Source: Vibrio fortis (GTDB lineage Bacteria > Pseudomonadota > Gammaproteobacteria > Enterobacterales > Vibrionaceae). Taken from it: a stretch of 64,000 nucleotides of DNA. The position numbers and the translations under genes are program-made. The notes below the pieces were generated by a model, which did no database searches, was not told the DNA's origin, and was given only the letters and a program-made list of their open reading frames with translations. The stretch is from assembly GCF_024347475.1 (NCBI RefSeq), contig NZ_AP025487.1, positions 3,162,001 to 3,226,000 on the forward strand, written 5' to 3'. This document shows, one piece after another, positions 26,067 to 36,619 of this stretch (positions within the stretch are counted from its first letter, which is position 1; every line of letters begins with the position of its first letter).

Positions 26067-27857
26067 ATGCATAACGATACTCAAAGCCGCGTGAATGCAA
26101 TTCGCGAATGGCTAGCACAACACAATATTGATGCCCTACTTGTCCCACACGAAGACGAGTACTTGGGCGAATACGTACCGGCTCACAATGAGCGTCTACA
26201 TTGGTTAACAGGCTTCACTGGTTCAGCCGGAGCTGCTGTGATCACTAAAGACAAAGCAGCAATGTTTGTCGATGGCCGCTACACAGTCCAAGTGACCAAA
26301 CAGGTGCCAGCGGAGCTTTTCGAATATCGTCACCTGATTGAAGAGCCAGCTCTTGATTGGATCAAAGAGCACCTTGCTCAGGGTGCATCTGTTGCTATCG
26401 ACCCTCGTATGCACAATTCAGCGTGGCTAGACGTTGCACACGCAAAACTTACGGGTGACATTGAACTTAAGATCTTAGAAAGCAACCCTATCGATGAGTT
26501 GTGGAGCGACCGCCCTGCACCTGTTGTTTCCGACGTGCGCCTAATGCCAACAGACGCTGTTGGTCAATCAAGCGAAAGTAAACGTCAAGAGATCGCGGAG
26601 CTTGTTAAAAAGGCTGGCGCTGATAGCGCAGTTATCACTGCGTTAGATTCTGTTTGTTGGCTGCTCAATGTACGTGGTTTAGATGTGTCACGTTTACCTG
26701 TTCTGCTCTCTCACGCAATTCTGCATTCAGACTCTAGCGTTGAGTTCTTCTTAGACCCAGCACGCATCCCTGCTCAGTTTGATGCACACGTTGGTGCTGG
26801 TGTTACTGTTCATCACCCAGAAGCACTTCAATCTCGTTTAGAAGTGCTTACTGGTAAAAACGTACTTGTGGATCCTGCAACCAGCAACGCATGGTTTAAA
26901 CTAGTGCTGCAAAATTCAGGCGCGAACGTAGTCAGCAAAGCAGACCCGTGTCTTATGCCAAAAGCGGCGAAAAATGCTATCGAAATTGCAGGTATGAAGG
27001 CGTGTCATGTTCGCGATGGTGTAGCGATGACTCAGTTCTTATGTTGGTTAGATGCTGAAGTTACAGCAGGTAACCTACACGATGAAGCGACACTATCTGA
27101 TAAGTTAGAAGCTTTCCGTCAGCAAGACCCAACACTCATGGACCTTAGCTTTGATACTATTTCTGCCGCCGGTGGTAACGCAGCAATGTGTCACTACAAC
27201 CATGAGAATCAACCTGAGCCAGGTAAGCTTGAGCTTAATACCCTTTACCTTGTCGATTCAGGCGGTCAGTACCTAGATGGTACAACTGATATCACTCGTA
27301 CCATTGCGATTGGCCAACCATCACAAGAGATGATCAAACAGTTCACCTTAGCACTGAAAGGTCACATTGGTGTTGCTCGTGCTCGTTTCCCAAAAGGCAC
27401 ACGTGGTTACCAGATCGATACCCTAGCTCGTCAGCACCTTTGGGCTGAAGGCTACGACTACGATCACGGCACAGGTCACGGCGTAGGTCACTTCCTAAGT
27501 GTTCATGAAGGCCCTGCGAGTATTTCTAAAAAGCAAATTGATGTACCGCTAACCGAAGGTATGGTGCTATCTAATGAGCCTGGTTACTACCGAGCGGATG
27601 CCTTTGGTATTCGTATCGAGAACCTAGAGCTTGTAGTTGAAACATCAACACAAGGTGACTTCCCTGTTCTGTCATTTGAATCACTCACACGCTGTCCAAT
27701 CGACAAACGCAACATCAATGTTGATATGCTAACGCGTCCGGAGCTAGCATGGCTAAACGACTACCACCAGAAAGTATGGAATGACATCAGTCCGTTAGTT
27801 GAAGGTGATGTTAAAGAGTGGCTACGTGCAGCGACCCTGCCAGTAGCACACTCATAA
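26067..27857 (+). CDS. Aminopeptidase P family protein (M24B, XPNPEP1-like)
   Basis: This 596-residue protein removes N-terminal residues that precede proline. It is the long, eukaryote-like form with two N-terminal creatinase-type domains (about residues 1-310) and a C-terminal pita-bread domain. Metal ligands are visible in YLVDSGGQYLDGTTDITRT (two Asp), GTGHGVGHFL (His), SNEPGYY (Glu) and GIRIENLELV (Glu). A good GAAGGA ribosome site precedes the ATG. It is a single-gene unit with its own terminator. It differs from the ~440-residue PepP that lies with ubiH in E. coli, so I give no symbol. Confidence 0.93.
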   Translation: MHNDTQSRVNAIREWLAQHNIDALLVPHEDEYLGEYVPAHNERLHWLTGFTGSAGAAVITKDKAAMFVDGRYTVQVTKQVPAELFEYRHLIEEPALDWIKEHLAQGASVAIDPRMHNSAWLDVAHAKLTGDIELKILESNPIDELWSDRPAPVVSDVRLMPTDAVGQSSESKRQEIAELVKKAGADSAVITALDSVCWLLNVRGLDVSRLPVLLSHAILHSDSSVEFFLDPARIPAQFDAHVGAGVTVHHPEALQSRLEVLTGKNVLVDPATSNAWFKLVLQNSGANVVSKADPCLMPKAAKNAIEIAGMKACHVRDGVAMTQFLCWLDAEVTAGNLHDEATLSDKLEAFRQQDPTLMDLSFDTISAAGGNAAMCHYNHENQPEPGKLELNTLYLVDSGGQYLDGTTDITRTIAIGQPSQEMIKQFTLALKGHIGVARARFPKGTRGYQIDTLARQHLWAEGYDYDHGTGHGVGHFLSVHEGPASISKKQIDVPLTEGMVLSNEPGYYRADAFGIRIENLELVVETSTQGDFPVLSFESLTRCPIDKRNINVDMLTRPELAWLNDYHQKVWNDISPLVEGDVKEWLRAATLPVAHS

Positions 27858-27890
27858 ACAGCTAACACCACCGTTGCTAAATATATAAAA

Positions 27891-27918
27891 AGGCTCTCCG
27901 TTGGAGAGCTTTTTTTTT
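27891..27918 (+). terminator. Terminator of the aminopeptidase P gene
   Basis: The stem AGGCTCTCC / GGAGAGCTTT has an A-run before it and a T9 run after it. It is also placed to act on minus-strand readthrough from thiH. Confidence 0.9.
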
Positions 27919-27953
27919 GGGGTAACCTAACAAATTTTGTTTGTTCTGATTTA

Positions 27954-27969
27954 TGTTTCACGTGAAACA
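27954..27969. other. parS: parS centromere site (perfect, intergenic)
   Basis: TGTTTCACGTGAAACA is a perfect 16-bp palindrome identical to the parS1 consensus bound by chromosomal ParB in Vibrio chromosome I and many other bacteria. It lies in the 126-bp gap between the aminopeptidase P gene and thiH. With the sites at 31784 and 24687 it marks an origin-proximal partition region. Confidence 0.92.
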
Positions 27970-27982
27970 CTATCAGCATTGA

Positions 27983-29095
27983 TTAACCAGAATAAGCTGA
28001 GTGCCAATCACGCCACACAGGGTCAAATCCCTTAGCACGGATCATATCCTCTATCGATGCAGCACTGCGCTCATCACTAATCTCAAACTGCTCCAGTTCA
28101 ACATCCTCCATCGCATAGCCCCCGGGTTGAGTTTTCGATGCGGCAGACATTGACGTAATACCTAGCGGTAACACGTTATCCCTAAACGCCGGCGATTCTC
28201 GTGTCGATAACGATAGTTCAACCTCAGGGTTCAGCAAGCGATAAGCACAAATCAACTGCACTAGCTGCTTATCCGTCATCACTGACTTAGGTTGTAAAGC
28301 TCCTTCACATGGGCGTAAACGTGGAAATGAGATCGAGTAACGCGTTTGCCAATACGTTCGCTCAAGGTAATCCAAATGCGCAGCAACAAAGAAACAGTCA
28401 GTGCGCCACTCCTCCAACCCTATCAAAGCTCCGATACCAATTTTGTCGATGCCCGCTTTGGCCAAACGATCAGGTGTATCTAGGCGATACTCAAAGTCTG
28501 TTTTATTGCCACGCAGGTGGTGTTCGCCATAGGTGGATGGATGATAGGTTTCTTGGTAAACCATTACAGCATCGAGACCTAGCGTTTTAAGTTCTGCATA
28601 TTGCTCTTGGTCGAGAGGCTGCACTTCCATCGCAAGGTAGTTAAACTGTTCCTTAATCATCGGAACCATTTCACGGAAGTATTTCATCCCGACTTTAGTT
28701 TCATGCTCACCGGTCACCAGCAACACGCTATCAAACTTCATCGCCTTAATAGCATTGATTTCAGCAGTAATCTCATTACGGTCAAGTGTTTTGCGCTTAA
28801 TTCGATTCTCCATCGAAAAGCCACAATAGGTACACGCATTGGCACATAGGTTTGACAGATACAGTGGTATGTACAAAGACATCGTATTGCCAAAACGCTT
28901 ACGTGTCAGTGAATACGACAGCTGTGCCATCTGCTCAAGATAAGGCTCTGCAGCAGGAGAAATGAGAGCCTTAAAATCTTCCAAGTCGCGCTTGGGTTTG
29001 TTCAACGCACGTTCAACATCACTCGCTGTTTTGGCATAGATCGACATCGAAATGTCATCCCAATTGAGCTTGTTAAACTGATCCACAAAACTCAT
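27983..29095 (-). CDS. thiH: ThiH, tyrosine lyase (radical SAM)
   Basis: ThiH splits tyrosine to make dehydroglycine for the thiazole ring of thiamine. The 370 residues carry the radical-SAM cluster motif C-x3-C-x2-C as CANACTYCGF (about 88-97), which binds the 4Fe-4S cluster and S-adenosylmethionine. The C-terminal region keeps the ThiH/BATS-type segments (SISFPRLRPCEGA, LSTRESPAFRDNVLPLGIT). It is the last gene of thiCEFSGH, 20 bp after thiG, and should form a complex with ThiG. Confidence 0.97.
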   Translation of the reverse strand: MSFVDQFNKLNWDDISMSIYAKTASDVERALNKPKRDLEDFKALISPAAEPYLEQMAQLSYSLTRKRFGNTMSLYIPLYLSNLCANACTYCGFSMENRIKRKTLDRNEITAEINAIKAMKFDSVLLVTGEHETKVGMKYFREMVPMIKEQFNYLAMEVQPLDQEQYAELKTLGLDAVMVYQETYHPSTYGEHHLRGNKTDFEYRLDTPDRLAKAGIDKIGIGALIGLEEWRTDCFFVAAHLDYLERTYWQTRYSISFPRLRPCEGALQPKSVMTDKQLVQLICAYRLLNPEVELSLSTRESPAFRDNVLPLGITSMSAASKTQPGGYAMEDVELEQFEISDERSAASIEDMIRAKGFDPVWRDWHSAYSG

Positions 29096-29115
29096 GGTTA
29101 GTCCTCGTCGATTCC

Positions 29116-29883
29116 TTAAAGCTCATCTAAGAAAGAAGTGAGCGGACTTGAAGCCACAGCATGCGACACCTTGCCAGCTAAACCAGCCTCGTAAGCCATT
29201 CGACCAGATTCAACAGCCAGTTTGAATGCTCTCGCCATCGCAACCGGATTGCTCGATGCAGCGATTGCCGTATTGACTAGTACTGCATCGGCTCCCATCT
29301 CCATAGCACGGGCCGCGTGAGAAGGTGCACCGATACCAGCATCAACCACAACTGGTACGTTTGCTTGGTCGATAATAATCTCTAAGAAGTCATGAGATAC
29401 AATCCCTTTATTAGAACCAATTGGAGCACCAAGCGGCATCACTGCAGCACAACCAACCTCTTCGAGTCGCTTGCACAATACTGGGTCGGCGTGGCAATAA
29501 GGCAGAACAATAAAGCCTTCACGTACCAGTTGTTCAGCAGCTGCCAGTGTTTCAATAGGATCAGGCATCAGGTATTTTGGGTCTGGGTGAATCTCTAGTT
29601 TTAACCAATTAGTACCTAATGCCTCACGAGCTAACTGCGCAGCAAACACAGCATCTTTCGCATTCTTCGCCCCTGAAGTGTTTGGCAATAAACTGACTCC
29701 AGCTTCAACCAAGGGTTTTAAGATGTCGTCTTGCTGGTCGTTTACATCTACACGCTTGAGGGCCATAGTCGCTAGTTGAGAGCCAGAGACTTGTATCGCT
29801 TCAGCCATTAACTGGCTGTTGGCGAACTTCCCAGTACCTGTAAATAGCCTTGATTCAAATTGTTTATCTCCGATATTTAGCAT
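29116..29883 (-). CDS. thiG: ThiG, thiazole synthase
   Basis: ThiG forms the thiazole phosphate from deoxyxylulose phosphate, dehydroglycine and the ThiS thiocarboxylate. The 255-residue TIM-barrel protein has MALKRVD, with the Schiff-base Lys near residue 43. It also has [13 protein letters not shown] (about 96-108) and the phosphate-binding [25 protein letters not shown] region (described in parts). thiS ends 4 bp before its start, so the two are translated closely together. Confidence 0.97.
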   Translation of the reverse strand: MLNIGDKQFESRLFTGTGKFANSQLMAEAIQVSGSQLATMALKRVDVNDQQDDILKPLVEAGVSLLPNTSGAKNAKDAVFAAQLAREALGTNWLKLEIHPDPKYLMPDPIETLAAAEQLVREGFIVLPYCHADPVLCKRLEEVGCAAVMPLGAPIGSNKGIVSHDFLEIIIDQANVPVVVDAGIGAPSHAARAMEMGADAVLVNTAIAASSNPVAMARAFKLAVESGRMAYEAGLAGKVSHAVASSPLTSFLDEL

Positions 29884-29887
29884 CTCA

Positions 29888-30091
29888 TTATCCCCCTGCT
29901 ATTGCTTGAAATAGGGAGATGCTATCCCCCTCACTAAGTAAAGTGCTGCCCCATTCACTGCGAGGTATCACTGTATTATTGATAGCAAAAACACAGCCCA
30001 TTTCAGGTAACTCAAATTGATGGATGATTTGCTGAAGATCGCTTTGATTTGCAATTTGTTGCGGCTGTTCATTGATGACGATTTTTATCAT
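29888..30091 (-). CDS. thiS: ThiS, sulfur carrier protein
   Basis: This 67-residue ubiquitin-like protein ends in the required Gly-Gly (FQAIAGG), which ThiF adenylates and which then carries sulfur as a thiocarboxylate. The ATG at 30091 (MIKIVINEQ) gives the normal ThiS length of about 66. The frame stays open upstream to 30196, which would add 35 unusual residues and overlap thiF. With the short start there is an 86-bp gap after thiF, longer than elsewhere in this operon, and only a weak ribosome site (GATGA). Confidence 0.9.
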   Translation of the reverse strand: MIKIVINEQPQQIANQSDLQQIIHQFELPEMGCVFAINNTVIPRSEWGSTLLSEGDSISLFQAIAGG

Positions 30092-30177
30092 TTCATCACG
30101 TTCAGCTACGCCCTGTTTGCTTATTTGTTCTAATAATGTCATTGCTCTTAATTCTCTATATTGCGTATAACCCAGTC

Positions 30178-30933
30178 CTAACTGCAAACCTGACAACTGT
30201 TATCTTTTGTAATCGCTAACGTCTGCCACTTCATCTTTAAACCGTCAAAGAGGTGCAGCTCTCCTGCCTTAACGTAGAACTTACCCGTCGCCAGCTTTTG
30301 AATGGCAGCCAAGGCTTGGTAATTTCCCATTGTCCCGACAACGGGGCCGACAACACCAGACTCGCTGCATTTTTGTGTCTGTTTTAGTTCATCAAATGGA
30401 TACAAGCATCGATAACAAGCAGCTGACTGTTGTGACGCTTGGTTTTCAAATACGGCAAACTGACCCTGCCACCCAATAGCGGCAGCCGATACAAGTGGGG
30501 TGTTTTGCTCGAAGCAGGTTTGGTTTATCAGCTGCCTTGTCGGCATGTTGTCGCTGCAATCCAAAACCACATCAGCCAACATAACCTCAAGTGAAAGCTG
30601 ACCGGGATCTAAACGCTTATTGATGGTACGTACCTGCACCATAGGATTGAGCTGCGCTAACTGCTTTGCTGTCGCACTGGTTTTAGGCGTGCCTAGGTCT
30701 CGTTCTCGGTATATGACTTGTCTTTGTAGGTTACTGCTCTCAACGGCATCATCATCCACAACCACAAGCTTGCCGATGCCTGCTGATGCTAAATACAAAC
30801 AAGCAGCACTGCCTAAGCCTCCACAACCAATCACCAAAACATGAGATTGGCCAAGCTGAACTTGCCCATTCTCACCCACTTCAGGTAATGAAACCTGACG
30901 TTGATAACGTAGGAACTCTTTATCATTCAGCAC
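30178..30933 (-). CDS. thiF: ThiF, ThiS adenylyltransferase
   Basis: ThiF activates the C-terminus of ThiS with ATP. It is a 251-residue E1-like protein (E. coli ThiF 251) with the nucleotide motif VIGCGGLGSAACLYLA (about 38-53), the catalytic region CSDNMPTRQ and four zinc ligands (CYRC, later CQVC). I choose the GTG at 30933 (LNDKEFLRYQRQ follows) because AGAGGG lies at good spacing; an ATG at 30969 would overlap thiE by 47 bp. With the GTG, the overlap with thiE is 11 bp. Confidence 0.93.
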   Translation of the reverse strand: MLNDKEFLRYQRQVSLPEVGENGQVQLGQSHVLVIGCGGLGSAACLYLASAGIGKLVVVDDDAVESSNLQRQVIYRERDLGTPKTSATAKQLAQLNPMVQVRTINKRLDPGQLSLEVMLADVVLDCSDNMPTRQLINQTCFEQNTPLVSAAAIGWQGQFAVFENQASQQSAACYRCLYPFDELKQTQKCSESGVVGPVVGTMGNYQALAAIQKLATGKFYVKAGELHLFDGLKMKWQTLAITKDNSCQVCS

Positions 30934-32304
30934 AGACTGCCCTCTGCTCATTCCGATTTTTTCTAACAAGCACGTCCTGGCTTGCCCCCATCAAGTTGGC
31001 AAAGAAATCAATCACCAACTGTGGGTCACTGGATAAAGTAATCGCTCGAACAACCGCGAGGCTCGATACACCACACTGCCAAACCTGGTCAGCATTACTT
31101 TGATCAATGCCGCCGATTGCAACGGTTGGAAAGCCTAATTGTTGGTTGTTGCTGCTTTTAGTTATGCCATATGGAATGGTATCGATAAGCTTCTGATACA
31201 GAGCTAACCGAACCAACCCTTGTGGCTTGGAGGGCATCTCTTTGGTAGTCGTTGGGAAGATATGCCCTAAGGCAATATAGCTTGGATGAATCTGTACGAT
31301 TCTCAGCAACTCGTAATAACCGTGCGTCGACAAACCAAGATGTACCCCTGCTTTACTTAACTGCGCAAGGTTTGACTCTTCGATGTCTTCTTGGCCAAGG
31401 TGAACACCATAAGCACCATGCTTAATGGCAAGTTGCCAGTAATCGTTAATGAAGACTTGCGCATCGTATTGATGCCCCAATTCGATCGCTTTCTCTATTT
31501 GTTGCTCTAGATCGCTTTGTTGTGGGTTTTTAATCCGAAGCTGAATGGTTTTAATACCCATCGGCAATAGACGTTCAATCCACGATACATCATCGACAAC
31601 CGGATAAAGCCCGAGACTAGCCTTGGCTAATGTTGGAAAACCGACGCTCTCACCATTAGCAGACCAGCCAACTTGTATGCCTAAGCGGTCATCCTCAAGA
31701 ACAGGAGTAGGAAAAGCACTAAACTCGAATGCCCACACCTTCAAAACATGATTTGACGATATTGTGCGAATATCAAAAGCCGATGTTTCACGTGAAACAC
31801 TCCCTGTTGGCGACATCATCGCTCGTGCTAAAGTTAGTACATCCTCGATCGGAAAATCGAGTATCGACAGAGTCACGAACCAAGCCAAATGCAATTCTGG
31901 ATACAAATGCTTGGCTAGGTGTGGAGCAACAGAAAGCGCTCTGGCTTCATTATTTATAGGGTGACGCCAGATATCTAACTGAGAGGAATTTGGAGCCTCG
32001 TTCAACGGTCGGTCTGGAATACCAATGAAGATGTCGGTTGGCTCTTGATGGCGACACTCTCCAACGCTCAATTCTGAACGATAGTGGAGTATGTAATCCG
32101 AACCTTGAGAACAATCAATACTAGAGAGAATATCGGTCGATAGGCTTGTGATATGTTGGTCGTGAATGAGCTGTATCGATTGAGTTGGGCTCACACCCAA
32201 CTCAACATTTTCGATAATAAAACCCTGCTCTTTCGCCAACAACAAACATTGTTGAACCAAGCCAGTTAGCTCAATCAATGATGACGGAATAAGGATTTTA
32301 TTCA

Positions 32305-32305
<1 letters not shown>
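30923..32305 (-). CDS. thiE: ThiE, thiamine-phosphate synthase with long N-terminal extension
   Basis: ThiE joins the pyrimidine and thiazole halves of thiamine. The catalytic domain is the C-terminal part, from about residue 232: GLYPVVDD, GIKTIQLRIKN, VFINDYW, YGVHLGQEDI, PTTTKEMPS, VAIGGID. The first ~230 residues are extra compared with the ~211-residue E. coli enzyme and match no domain I can name. Length and HLAW/SILDFPIEDVLTLARAM segments recall a worn-down ThiD kinase, but no intact ThiD motif is visible; the window holds no thiD. A perfect parS site lies within the extension (residues ~169-174, VSRET). It overlaps thiC by 1 bp. Confidence 0.93.
31784..31799. other. parS: parS centromere site inside thiE coding sequence
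   Basis: A second perfect TGTTTCACGTGAAACA, 3,830 bp from the first. It falls inside thiE, where the minus strand reads it as Val-Ser-Arg-Glu-Thr within the N-terminal extension. ParB sites inside genes are known in other bacteria. Confidence 0.92.
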
Positions 32306-34269
<1,964 letters not shown>

Positions 34270-34415
34270 CTAGATAATAAATTCGGATAAAAATGCTTGG
34301 CGGAAAGATGCGACAAGAGGAGCTGAACATAGGTATACCCAGGGCGGGCAAAAACGGCCTAATGCTTAGCTTAATGATAGGTCTGCTAGAGAGAATTCCA
34401 GCAAGGATATCTTCT

Positions 34416-34497
34416 CTTGTTCCCTTCGCAGGTATTAACCTGATCAGGTTCAACGGATCCCGAATGAACGGTCTCAGCCTTATGGCACTCCGACAAG
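34416..34497 (-). promoter_or_regulatory. TPP riboswitch (THI element) of the thi operon
   Basis: On the minus strand the element reads CTTGTCGGAGTGCC, then GGCTGAGA, CGGGATCC, GAACCTGATCAGGTTAATAC and CTGCGAAGGGAACAAG. All core parts of the TPP aptamer are present and in order, and the outer stem CTTGT / ACAAG closes it. Thiamine pyrophosphate binding represses the operon. The 170-nt stretch before thiC must hold the expression platform. Confidence 0.97.
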
Positions 34498-34568
34498 TGA
34501 ATTCAGTATATAAAATCGGCTTGGTTAAACCAAGCCGACCTGTGTGATTTTGATACGAATCTAGAGAA

Positions 34569-34952
34569 CTAACTCTTAATTAGCAACTGAAAACCAATCC
34601 AGGCTGCCGAAATGCTCAATACCACATTAAGTAGCACGTTGAGTCCCATCTTGAAAAAAGCACCCTGCTGCATCAATAACACGTTATCCATAGAGAAAGT
34701 GGAAAACGTTGTTAATGCACCTAAAAAGCCTAACCCAATGATCTGACGCCACGGTTCAGTTGCGAGCATCTCATTTTCGAATGCGGCGATGAGTAGACCC
34801 ATAATAAACGAACCGACGACATTCACCGTCAGGGTGCCATATGGAAAACCACGACCCAATAACACAACACATAACTCAGAAATTAGATAACGAGAGCACG
34901 CACCAAATGCACCGCCGATGGCAATAAACCCCAAAATTGAAAACTGACCCAT
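34569..34952 (-). CDS. crcB: Fluoride ion channel CrcB/Fluc
   Basis: This 127-residue inner-membrane protein has four helices. Family motifs GGAFGACSRYLIS (about 13-25) and GFLGALTTFSTFS (about 74-86) are intact; the latter lines the fluoride and sodium sites. It exports fluoride as a dual-topology dimer. I saw no fluoride riboswitch in the 109 bp upstream. It stands alone between the TPP riboswitch and the multicopper oxidase. Confidence 0.95.
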   Translation of the reverse strand: MGQFSILGFIAIGGAFGACSRYLISELCVVLLGRGFPYGTLTVNVVGSFIMGLLIAAFENEMLATEPWRQIIGLGFLGALTTFSTFSMDNVLLMQQGAFFKMGLNVLLNVVLSISAAWIGFQLLIKS

Positions 34953-35061
34953 AATTCCCCCACATAAGACTTAAGGATATTCTAGCCTTACTCGATTTTT
35001 TTTCGAGATAATTAGTGAATAAATTACTTGGATAAATTTCAAGATTAAAAAGTTACAGGTG

Positions 35062-36444
35062 TCACTTTACTTCGATATAACCCATCAAGCCCGTCTTCAT
35101 GTGTTCAATCACATGACAGTGGTACATCCAACGGCCAGGATTATCAGCAACAAACGCTGCTTTCGCACTGCCATTCTTACCAAGCAGAACCGTATCAGTA
35201 TGGAATGGCTCTTCAACTTTCTTTCCATCCAGCTCAAGTACAGTGAATGTATGACCATGGATATGGATCGGATGGTGATACTGAGTTACGTTTTTGAGAT
35301 CGAATATATATGTCTTTCCTAGCTCTAATGTCGCAAGCGGTTGAGGAATATTATCCTTACTCATCCCTTCCCATGCGCGCTTGTTCGTCAGCCAGAATTT
35401 TGGCATCGACTTGCCATCTTTTCCTGTCGGACTGATCGCCCCCTCCCACTCAAATAGAAAATCGATCTCGGTGGCATTTTCGAGGTCTAGATTAGGAACC
35501 GGGTTGAGTGGTAAAGCAGGTAATGTCTGCTCAGATGGCAAGTTTGAGTCCACGACTTCTAATGAACATAATGAGAATGGAAAGCGTCCTTTCATCTGTA
35601 AGACATTTATAGTGGTGCCCTTAGTCGGAGCCACAAATCCAATATCCACTCGCATGCCCGGGCCAATCTTATGTTGTGTTAGTCGATAAGGGGTTTTGAC
35701 AGGGTTACCATCGATAGCAATAACCCAAGCCTCTACCCCCTCGACCGCAATAGGATAGGTAATCGTATTATCGACATTTGCGATTCGCAGGCGTGTTGTC
35801 GCATATTGCTTAATCTGGTAGTTCGGTTCATGAACACCATTTACGCTGCTCCACTCGCCAGGAGTACCCATACGAGCACTCATTCGTGGAATCATCAGGT
35901 CCTTCCACTGCCCTTGCTTATCAAGATGCCAATGTTTAAGCATCAGCGGTAACTCTTCATCAAAAGCAACGGGCTGAGACTCTTCAACAATGATCAGCCC
36001 TACTAACCCCATTCCTAACTGCTTAACGCTATTCATATGTGGGTGATACCAGAAAGTACCCGCATCTGGTGGAGTAAACTCATAAACAAAGGTCTCTCCA
36101 GGCATGATAGGAGGCTGACTTAGGAACGGCACGCCATCCATTTCGATTGGGATTCTTAAGCCATGCCAGTGGATTGTGGTTGGCTCTGCGAGCTTATTAG
36201 TAAAACGGATGACAACCTTCTCACCTTGACGACAGCGAATGGTAGGTGCAGGTATTTGCCCATCAAAACCAAGTACTTTAGTCGTGTATCCTGGTACTAA
36301 CTCGGCTGTGGCCGGCTCAGCCGTTAGGTCGTATACGTATCGTCCTTTTTCATCGACAGATTGAGTAACACTACAAGCGGGTAAAATGGACAGTGCTGAT
36401 ATAGCAATAGAAGACTTAATAAACTGACGACGAGAAATATCCAT
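35062..36444 (-). CDS. Multicopper oxidase with Tat-type signal and lipobox
   Basis: This 460-residue three-domain cupredoxin enzyme has a complete set of copper ligand motifs: HWHG (about 92-95), WYHPHM (132-137), HHPIHIHGH near 395 and HCHVIEHM near 445. The N-terminus MDISRRQFIK is a Tat signal, and LPAC at 21-24 fits a lipobox, so it may be a Tat-exported lipoprotein. Enzymes like CueO, CotA or bilirubin oxidase oxidise Cu(I) or organic substrates with O2. A Met-rich insert like that of CueO is absent, so the substrate is open. It is a single-gene unit. Confidence 0.92.
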   Translation of the reverse strand: MDISRRQFIKSSIAISALSILPACSVTQSVDEKGRYVYDLTAEPATAELVPGYTTKVLGFDGQIPAPTIRCRQGEKVVIRFTNKLAEPTTIHWHGLRIPIEMDGVPFLSQPPIMPGETFVYEFTPPDAGTFWYHPHMNSVKQLGMGLVGLIIVEESQPVAFDEELPLMLKHWHLDKQGQWKDLMIPRMSARMGTPGEWSSVNGVHEPNYQIKQYATTRLRIANVDNTITYPIAVEGVEAWVIAIDGNPVKTPYRLTQHKIGPGMRVDIGFVAPTKGTTINVLQMKGRFPFSLCSLEVVDSNLPSEQTLPALPLNPVPNLDLENATEIDFLFEWEGAISPTGKDGKSMPKFWLTNKRAWEGMSKDNIPQPLATLELGKTYIFDLKNVTQYHHPIHIHGHTFTVLELDGKKVEEPFHTDTVLLGKNGSAKAAFVADNPGRWMYHCHVIEHMKTGLMGYIEVK

Positions 36445-36569
36445 ACTGTTCTACTCTTAAATTAACCTGCTTAAAATGTAACAGATTATTAATAACAATT
36501 CTCATTACGGATCTAATTTTTAGTCTTAGGTAGCCTTGAGCAGATCGCTTTTTCTTTGAATGGTGCAAA

Positions 36570-36597
36570 TAAAAAGGAGACGTCTCCGTCTCCTTTA
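36570..36597 (-). terminator. Terminator of the chemotaxis receptor gene
   Basis: The arms AAAGGAGACG and CGTCTCCTTT with a T-run on the minus strand lie 22 bp after the stop at 36620. Confidence 0.88.
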
Positions 36598-36619
36598 CAA
36601 GCAACAATCGAGTTATAAG

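Noticed and set aside
30092..30196. N-terminal extension of ThiS by 35 residues
   Set aside because: The extra residues are not ThiS-like, overlap thiF, and the short form has the normal ThiS length.
34953..35061. Fluoride riboswitch before crcB
   Set aside because: The 109 bp upstream lack the conserved core pattern. No aptamer could be drawn.
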